DNA of 35,660 bases from an uncultured Clostridia bacterium (GTDB taxonomy: Bacteria; Bacillota; Clostridia; Christensenellales; Aristaeellaceae), in the NCBI GenBank assembly GCA_946527725.1, contig CAMMYM010000005.1:1-35660 (forward strand), read 5' to 3'. Under the pieces are notes generated by a model. That model had not been told where the DNA came from. It saw nothing but the letters and a program-made list of their open reading frames with translations, and did no database searches. Below are positions 30,115-35,660 of the stretch, piece by piece. The translations under genes were made by a program, and so were the position numbers. How positions within the stretch are numbered: the first letter of the stretch is position 1; every line of letters starts with the position of its first letter.

Positions 30115-31917
30115 TCAGCATTTTTCCTGCGTGCAGGAATCCGGAAGCTGGACCCGTCCCTGCATTCCATCGGAAGCTTCCATTGCCTCCCATCTTTTCC
30201 TGAACCAGTGGGCAGCCATTTTCGGCCTGCGGTCCCGGGTAAAGAGGCCTTTCCGGTTTCCGCCCGCGCGCATGGGACCCTGGCAGGTGGAAAAATCGGC
30301 AAAATTCCACGGCATTTCGCCGATCACAAACGCCCTTTCATCCAGGCATTCGCTCATGGCCTGATAGTATGCCACCTGGAATTCCTCTGTGAACATTTCC
30401 GCAGCCGCGCCGTGCAGTCCGGCAATGGTATCCGCGCCGTATTCGGAGAGAATCACCGGCTTATGCTGTTTTTCCCACCAGTCAAGTTCAATCCGGAAGG
30501 CATATTTTGCTGTTTCCAGGTCGCCTGAAAGGTTATACCATCCGTAATACCGGTTGATCAGCACTACATCCATGGAACAGATCACCTTATCCCGGTCGTA
30601 TCGGTTCTGGCATCCGACTACGGTGACCGGCCGGTTCTGCGGATCCATCCGGTGGGCTGCCTCATAGAGCGGGTGCCAGTAACTGTATGCCTTCTCCGGC
30701 AGGGTATCCGTGTCCGGTTCATTTCCCAGACTCCACATAACGATGCAGGGATGGTTTTTGTCCCGATCAATCATATCCCGCAGCACCTGTTCATGGTAAT
30801 CCGCCAGGTTCCAGCCGTAGTTTTCGGATGCCCACATACCTACCGCCGGTGTTTCATCGACGATGACGATTCCTTCCCGGTCGCACAGCTGGTACATTTC
30901 CTCCGCATAGGGATAGTGGCTGGTCCGGAAGCAGTTGGCGTGCAGCCAGTGGTACAGGTTGATATCCGTCACGTTCAGGCAGGTATCCAGGCCCCGGCCG
31001 TGGAACGGGCTGTCCTCATGCTTGCAGGGGCCATGGAAATGGAACGGTTTTCCGTTGATCAGGAAACGCGTGCCGTCCGTTTTCACTTCCCGGATCCCGA
31101 AGGGCAGTTCGTACAGGTCCTCCCCGCAGGTAATCCTTGCAGTATAAAGATACGGTGTTCCGGGCCGCGGTTCCCACAGTTTCGGCTTCGTAATCTGCAG
31201 TGTTCCCTGCCTGCCGCTGCCCCGCGCCGCAACCCTGCCCTCAGCGTCCAGGACCTCAATCCGCGTCTCGCCGCTTTCTCCGGACGTTTCAATGCTGAAG
31301 CGCACTTCGCCGTTCATGGAAGGAACCAGGGTGACGTCCCGGATATACGCCCGGGGTGTGGCAAGCAGGCGCACCGGACGCTGGATCCCGGTATAGTTGA
31401 AAAAGTCAAAGGCAGGCCGGTTGACTCCCTGTTCTGCCTGGCGTTTTTTCCCTGCTTCCACCGACGGGATGCCGGGATTATCGGAGCCGAAGAAAGCTGT
31501 ATCCCCTTCCGTGCCGATCGGCAGCGTCCCGTGGTTGATCCGGTTATCCGCTTCCACTGCCAGTTCCGCAGTTTCCCCCGGTCCCAGCAGGCCGTCCAGC
31601 TCCACTTCAAAGGGCAGGAAGCCGCCGCGGTGTGAGGCAATCTCACGGCCGTCCAGGAGGATCCTGGCACTGTGGGCCACTGCATCAAAGCGCAGGCAGG
31701 TGCGCATTCCCTTCCATGCAGCGGGAATTGTAATCTTCCGGCGATACTCGACAACGCCGGCCCGGCTGCGGAATCTGGCGTCCGGGCTCTGGTCGTTGTA
31801 GGACGCAGGAACAGCGAGCGGCTGCCATTCTTCGTCCCCCTGGAAGCGGAAGTCCCATATTCCGCCGAGGTCCAGCATCATCCGGGAAGCATTGTTCTGC
31901 GGATACAGCATGCTCAT
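30115..31917 (-). CDS. uidA: Beta-glucuronidase (GH2)
   Basis: A 600-residue cytoplasmic GH2 enzyme that releases D-glucuronate from beta-glucuronides. Jelly-roll domain 1-190 (including DFFNYTGIQRPV), immunoglobulin-like linker to about 285, then the TIM barrel. Acid/base is Glu400 in WSLGNEPDT and nucleophile Glu492 in LSEYGADT. The glucuronidase-specific Asn-x-Lys motif is present as Asn554/Lys556 in GGNRKGLFTRDRRPK, contacting the carboxylate, and separates it from beta-galactosidases. The length matches E. coli GusA. GGAGG precedes ATG 31917. It follows the GH88 gene by 27 bases. The product would enter the uxuB-uxuA route at the other end of the window. Confidence 0.94.
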   Translation of the reverse strand: MSMLYPQNNASRMMLDLGGIWDFRFQGDEEWQPLAVPASYNDQSPDARFRSRAGVVEYRRKITIPAAWKGMRTCLRFDAVAHSARILLDGREIASHRGGFLPFEVELDGLLGPGETAELAVEADNRINHGTLPIGTEGDTAFFGSDNPGIPSVEAGKKRQAEQGVNRPAFDFFNYTGIQRPVRLLATPRAYIRDVTLVPSMNGEVRFSIETSGESGETRIEVLDAEGRVAARGSGRQGTLQITKPKLWEPRPGTPYLYTARITCGEDLYELPFGIREVKTDGTRFLINGKPFHFHGPCKHEDSPFHGRGLDTCLNVTDINLYHWLHANCFRTSHYPYAEEMYQLCDREGIVIVDETPAVGMWASENYGWNLADYHEQVLRDMIDRDKNHPCIVMWSLGNEPDTDTLPEKAYSYWHPLYEAAHRMDPQNRPVTVVGCQNRYDRDKVICSMDVVLINRYYGWYNLSGDLETAKYAFRIELDWWEKQHKPVILSEYGADTIAGLHGAAAEMFTEEFQVAYYQAMSECLDERAFVIGEMPWNFADFSTCQGPMRAGGNRKGLFTRDRRPKMAAHWFRKRWEAMEASDGMQGRVQLPDSCTQEKC

Positions 31918-31944
31918 GATTGTCCGTCCTCCAAAGATCTGTTT

Positions 31945-33054
31945 TCAGCTCCACAGCCCCGGGTCTTTCCCGCACAGTTTCATGAGGGCTTCCACCAGGA
32001 AGTAATCACCGTAGACGATATTGGTATGCCGTCCGGCCCCGTCGTCGTGGTAACTTGCGGTGCAGCGGGTCAGGATGCCGCACCGTTCCTCCCCAAAGTC
32101 GGCGCAGTGCACCAGCAGCCCGTCAATAAGCCGCTCTGCGCTGTGCCTCCAGGTCTCATCCCCCGTCAGCGCGGCCAGTTCCTGCAGGCCGCAGGCAGCG
32201 ATCGCACCGGCGATGTTGTCTGTCCTTTCCTCCTCCGGCGGCTGGCAGAAATCACAGTCAGTCAGCCCGTCCGGGCGGATATGCGCTGTAAAATTGGCAG
32301 CGATCCGCTTCGCCGCGTCCAGGTATTGCGGCTTCTTCATATGCCGGTATGCAAGTGTGAATCCATACAGTCCCCAGGCCTGCCCCCTGCTCCACTCCGT
32401 TCCCAGGGCATATCCCTGCCCGGCATGTTCCCGGACCCGCCTGCCCGTTACGGGGTCAAATTCAATAATGTGGCTCACTGATCCGTTCTCCCGCAGGAAT
32501 TCCCGCAGGGTTGTATCCGCGTGGACGCCCGCAGCCTGCCTGAACCGTGGATCGCCGGTATCCCGGCTGGCCCGGTACAGCAATGCCAGGTTCATCATGC
32601 AGTCGATGATGGCGTACCCGACCCGGTCCGGTTCGTTCCACGCCCGGATGAATCCCGCCGGGTTGAACCGTCCCATCAGCAGGGACGCCGCATGCAGCAT
32701 GTCCGTTTCCGCCTGTTCGTTTCCCGTCAGTTTCGCGTCCGCGCCGCAGGAAAGCAGGTACATAAACCCGACGTCATGGTTCAGCCTGCGGAAAGTCCTG
32801 AACTCGTCCGTCAGCAGTTTCTCCGCCCGCCGGGCTTCGTCCCGGAAGAAATCATCCCCCGTCAGGCACCAGAGCTGCCACATCAGTCCCGGCCAGAATC
32901 CGCCTGTCCACCAGCTGTTTCCGTCGTAAGGACTGGTAATCCATTTCCCTGCTGCACTCTGGTACGGAATGATCCCGCATTCCGAGGCTGCTTCCGCAGT
33001 CTTCCGGATTTTTCCGGCAATCCTTTCCAGGGCTTTTTCATAACGATTCAGCAA
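31945..33054 (-). CDS. GH88 unsaturated glucuronyl hydrolase
   Basis: A 369-residue (alpha/alpha)6-barrel enzyme that removes the 4,5-unsaturated uronic acid left at the non-reducing end by polysaccharide lyases. The catalytic Asp pair is Asp94 in RLNHDVGFMYL and Asp151 in YAIIDCMMNLALLY, close to positions 88 and 149 of the Bacillus enzyme. Aromatic YDGNSWWTGGFWPGLMW and GTEWSRGQAWGLYGF line the site. TTG 33054 is chosen because GAGGAGG lies 9 bases before it; the longer frame reads through the upstream gene, which it overlaps by 17 bases. There is no signal peptide, so it acts in the cytoplasm. Confidence 0.92.
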   Translation of the reverse strand: MLNRYEKALERIAGKIRKTAEAASECGIIPYQSAAGKWITSPYDGNSWWTGGFWPGLMWQLWCLTGDDFFRDEARRAEKLLTDEFRTFRRLNHDVGFMYLLSCGADAKLTGNEQAETDMLHAASLLMGRFNPAGFIRAWNEPDRVGYAIIDCMMNLALLYRASRDTGDPRFRQAAGVHADTTLREFLRENGSVSHIIEFDPVTGRRVREHAGQGYALGTEWSRGQAWGLYGFTLAYRHMKKPQYLDAAKRIAANFTAHIRPDGLTDCDFCQPPEEERTDNIAGAIAACGLQELAALTGDETWRHSAERLIDGLLVHCADFGEERCGILTRCTASYHDDGAGRHTNIVYGDYFLVEALMKLCGKDPGLWS

Positions 33055-34837
33055 GTATCCGCACCTCCTCGGGTATTCTTTCCGGCAAGCGGTCCCCCGC
33101 ATCCGTAAACACCGCACAAAGCAGCATATGTTCTCCCGGCTCCAGCGCGGCGTGCAGCGTTGGCAGCACGCACCGCGGTGCCATCAGGTTGGTGTTCGGT
33201 TCCGTATGGATCACTTCGCCGCTGTCGTAACCCTCCAGGCCATAGATGGCGCTTGTCCCCATCTCCCCGCTTGCAGCGGCATGGCATCCGTCCGCTTCAG
33301 TTGCCGTACGGATCCTGTCGCAGGGTCTGGCCCCTGAACGGTCTTTCGGCACCGAGAAGGCGCCCTCCGCCGCTTCCAGGGCAATTTCATTCCGGATCAC
33401 ATGTTTCCGCACATGCCACATGCCCAGCGGAGCGATCACCGTATCAACGACCACGCCGCTGCGCGGAACCCACGTGAATGAAATCCGGTCCTCTTCCAGT
33501 CTGTATTGTTCACAGCCGCTGCGTACATGCCAGAGGTCTTTTCCGGCAGCCTTCACCGCCAGCATGGAATCATATGCGCCGCGGTTCAGGGCGGATTCCT
33601 CCTTGGCCACGGAAAACGCGAACTGCGTGGAATAGGCGAATTTTTCATATTTTTCGTCCTCATGCATGTGCTCCCATGCATGATTTCCTGCCGTATAAGC
33701 CACGACCTGCCTGTTTTCCGGATCGCGGGTCAGCAGCAGCCTCACCTGCGGATCGAGGAACCGCAGCGGCGGAAGATACGCCTCTTCCTCCGCCTGCCAG
33801 AAGGGGTGTTCCTCCGGCAGTGCCAGGATCCAGAATGTCTTCAGCGCCCAGTACGGTGATCCCTGCGCGTTGTATCCTTCCGCAGCGCACAGGTTCGGGT
33901 ACCCGTATCCGACGGTCAGCGCCCCGCCCCGGTCAAATATCGGCCGGCCAAGCCAGAAGCGCATGTTCCCCAGCAGCAGGCGCTTGACCTGCCCGAGGTT
34001 CATTCCTTCGCAGTTCACACCGGCGAACACCATCGCCGCCCAGAAGGAGCTCTGGCAAAAGCGGTAGGTCAGGCTGCGCCCGTAAGGCAGTCCCCTGCCT
34101 TCCCGGTCAAACCAGCAGGCGAAGCGCGGGGCGATCATGGCCGCACGTTCCCTGATCCGCATGCAGCGCTGCGGATCTTCCTGGTCCATCAGTGCTGCAT
34201 ACAGCAGGCTGTAAAAATGAAATCCCCACAGCGTGTAGTAATCCCGTTTCGTCGGATAGTCAAAATACCACCCGTCCGCCGTATAGTGGCTTTCCATCAT
34301 GTCCATGTCTTCCTGCAGCCGCCGTTTGTCTGACGGCATGCCGTTTTTCATGAACCCGATGTTTACCAGGATGCGGAAAAAACGCCAGTTGTTCTTTGGC
34401 ATGTCGTACAGGTTGATCTGGTTCAGCCAGTTGTACAGGTTTACCTGCTGTTTTTCATCCATCGGCCCCAGGAAAGCTTCCGGTGCAAAGCACAATCCGC
34501 ATCCGATGACAGCCATTTCCACCATCCGCTGGTCGGTGTCGCCGATGTCCCCCCAGTATTCCACGTGCTCCGGATCGGTGCCGTGGATCAGGCCTTCCTG
34601 CCACAGGGGCAGGAATTCCCCGGCTTCCGGGCATTTCCCGGCCAGCATGGGCACCAGCGCCCACAATGCCCGGCTGTAGCACTCCATACCGGCAACGTCC
34701 TCCCCGTAATGGGCTGATCCGTTCCCGACATAGATCCGCGCCTTTCCCGGCGTCATGCAGGAAACCAGGGGCCGAAGGATCTCTGCGGCTGCTTTCCTGA
34801 CGTCCTGCCGTGTGCGAAGCTGGTTTTGTCCGGCCAT
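33038..34837 (-). CDS. DUF2264 family protein, putative uronic-acid glycosidase
   Basis: A 599-residue protein of the DUF2264 family (assigned to GH154 in CAZy, to my recollection). The N-terminal (alpha/alpha)6-type part carries EYWGDIGDTDQRMVEMAVIG, MPKNNWRFFRILVNIGF and YTLWGFHFYSLLYA. A beta-rich C-terminal half has AYTAGNHAWEHMHEDEKYEK and the FAYSTQFAFS strand. No signal peptide. It starts 3 bases after the heparinase-like gene and overlaps GH88, so the three are translated as a unit. Some relatives act on beta-glucuronides; the true bond is unknown. It is the central piece of the uronate glycan locus. Confidence 0.88.
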   Translation of the reverse strand: MAGQNQLRTRQDVRKAAAEILRPLVSCMTPGKARIYVGNGSAHYGEDVAGMECYSRALWALVPMLAGKCPEAGEFLPLWQEGLIHGTDPEHVEYWGDIGDTDQRMVEMAVIGCGLCFAPEAFLGPMDEKQQVNLYNWLNQINLYDMPKNNWRFFRILVNIGFMKNGMPSDKRRLQEDMDMMESHYTADGWYFDYPTKRDYYTLWGFHFYSLLYAALMDQEDPQRCMRIRERAAMIAPRFACWFDREGRGLPYGRSLTYRFCQSSFWAAMVFAGVNCEGMNLGQVKRLLLGNMRFWLGRPIFDRGGALTVGYGYPNLCAAEGYNAQGSPYWALKTFWILALPEEHPFWQAEEEAYLPPLRFLDPQVRLLLTRDPENRQVVAYTAGNHAWEHMHEDEKYEKFAYSTQFAFSVAKEESALNRGAYDSMLAVKAAGKDLWHVRSGCEQYRLEEDRISFTWVPRSGVVVDTVIAPLGMWHVRKHVIRNEIALEAAEGAFSVPKDRSGARPCDRIRTATEADGCHAAASGEMGTSAIYGLEGYDSGEVIHTEPNTNLMAPRCVLPTLHAALEPGEHMLLCAVFTDAGDRLPERIPEEVRILAESL

Positions 34838-34840
34838 TCT

Positions 34841-35660
34841 TTATTCCCCCTGCTCCCTGGCTGTAAATGTAAAGTCCGTCCGGAACCTGTCCGTTATTCC
34901 GCCGGCCAGCATCACCCGCCACAGGCTGCCCGGCCAGCTGCGTGCCATCCGTGGATCCGTGACCTCTTTCTCCTCTTTGGAAAAGCGCATGCCTTCCGGG
35001 CAGCGGATCACCAGTCTCCCGGCCGTAATCTGGCCGTTCTCCCATACAGGTTCGTCACGGAGCAGGAAGACCCAAACCACTTCCTGTGCCGCCTGCAGTC
35101 TTCCCTCGTCCGTCAGGCAAAGCCCGTTCCTGCTCAGCCGGAAACTGCGTCTCAGCATTTCCGCGCCTGCCTCCGGGCCGTAGGCCGCTTCCAGGTCCAG
35201 CACCAGGCCATCCGGTGTGCAGGCCGCGTTTTTCGCGGCATATTCGCTGCCTTCCCGCTGTTCGCAGCCGCCGATAACCGGCAGGTTATGCCAGCCGGAC
35301 TGTACATTCCACAGCGTATAGCGTTCTGCCGAGAATGTTTTTGCCGTATACACCATGTTCCCTGCGTCCACAACCGCCGGACTCCCTCCCTGCATCAGGA
35401 TAAAGGTGCCGACGTCATTATGGTTGTGGTTCTCGCCGTTATGTCCGCCCTTGCAGGCCAGTACCCATTCTCCCCGCCGGACGACGCGCATCTGGAGGTC
35501 CGGCAGCCAGGCGTCCGCCTGCTCCCCGGTGCACTGCAGCGGCTCCGCCGGCACGTTGAACAGCAAATCCAGGGCACGGGTAAGATGCGGCACGTCGTTC
35601 AGCTGGTCCGCAACCGTCCCGCGCATCTTCACGCCCATCGCTGCCAGTGCGGGATCGTCC
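34841..35660 (-). CDS. Heparinase II/III family protein (5' end outside window)
   Basis: The C-terminal 272 residues of a polysaccharide lyase-like protein; the frame stays open to the right edge, so the N-terminal alpha/alpha toroid is missing from view. The visible part has the heparinase II/III signature GHNGENHNHNDVGTFIL, whose His residues bind metal and assist catalysis, followed by MQGGSPAVVDAGNMVYTA and beta-sheet segments to the stop at 34841. No secretion signal can be judged. It would produce 4,5-unsaturated uronosyl ends, the substrate of GH88 next door. Substrate could be a heparin-like, alginate-like or other uronic glycan. Confidence 0.88.
   Translation of the reverse strand, partial: DDPALAAMGVKMRGTVADQLNDVPHLTRALDLLFNVPAEPLQCTGEQADAWLPDLQMRVVRRGEWVLACKGGHNGENHNHNDVGTFILMQGGSPAVVDAGNMVYTAKTFSAERYTLWNVQSGWHNLPVIGGCEQREGSEYAAKNAACTPDGLVLDLEAAYGPEAGAEMLRRSFRLSRNGLCLTDEGRLQAAQEVVWVFLLRDEPVWENGQITAGRLVIRCPEGMRFSKEEKEVTDPRMARSWPGSLWRVMLAGGITDRFRTDFTFTAREQGE

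Overview
The window looks like chromosomal DNA of an anaerobic, fermentative, plant- or host-glycan-degrading Clostridia-type bacterium (Firmicutes), probably gut or rumen. The evidence is strong AGGAGG-type ribosome sites, Lpl-type sugar importers without their own ATPase, a putative group B [FeFe]-hydrogenase, GC content somewhat above half, and glucuronate-pathway genes beside many glycosidases. No rRNA, tRNA, CRISPR array, insertion sequence or prophage is visible. All but two convincing protein genes lie on the minus strand; the exceptions are the anion permease and the hydrogenase.

Region by region, in + coordinates (minus-strand transcription runs right to left). 1-6.1 kb: start of a probable uxuB, uxuA, a GH3 remnant, beta-phosphoglucomutase, a NagZ-type GH3 enzyme, a decayed gene, an S66 peptidase, a GNAT acetyltransferase and a 2H phosphoesterase. 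6.1-10.3 kb: a polar amino-acid ABC importer in two transcription units. The binding-protein gene (6483-7313) sits behind its own promoter, a 25-codon leader ORF with a Cys-Cys-Cys-Met-Cys run, and a terminator hairpin; the permeases and ATPase (9852 to 7738) form the other unit. 10.3-19.8 kb: one long operon that starts with an autoregulatory LacI-family gene. It carries an AfuABC/Fbp-type importer, an inositol-monophosphatase-family phosphatase and an Lpl-type sugar importer, and ends at a perfect terminator. 20.3-24.5 kb: a YitT/YczE-type membrane protein, an exported protein with two DUF218 domains, and a divergent SLC13-like permease behind a structured leader. 24.7-26.2 kb: the [FeFe]-hydrogenase-like protein. 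26.4-26.5 kb: three interlocked terminators between convergent units. 26.6-35.7 kb: a uronic-acid glycan locus with GH31, GH5-like, GH2 beta-glucuronidase, GH88, DUF2264 and a partial heparinase II/III protein.

How they may work together: the right-hand locus would cut uronic-acid-containing glycans (lyase, GH88, beta-glucuronidase, side-chain GH31/GH5). The left-hand uxuA/uxuB would feed free glucuronate into the KDG pathway. The central importers would bring in sugars or sugar phosphates, with the phosphatase acting inside the cell. The most interesting signal is the Cys-codon leader peptide with a terminator before a cysteine-free binding protein. It looks like ribosome-mediated, cysteine-responsive attenuation of a cyst(e)ine transporter. 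All calls were made by eye from sequence; no database or folding program was run.
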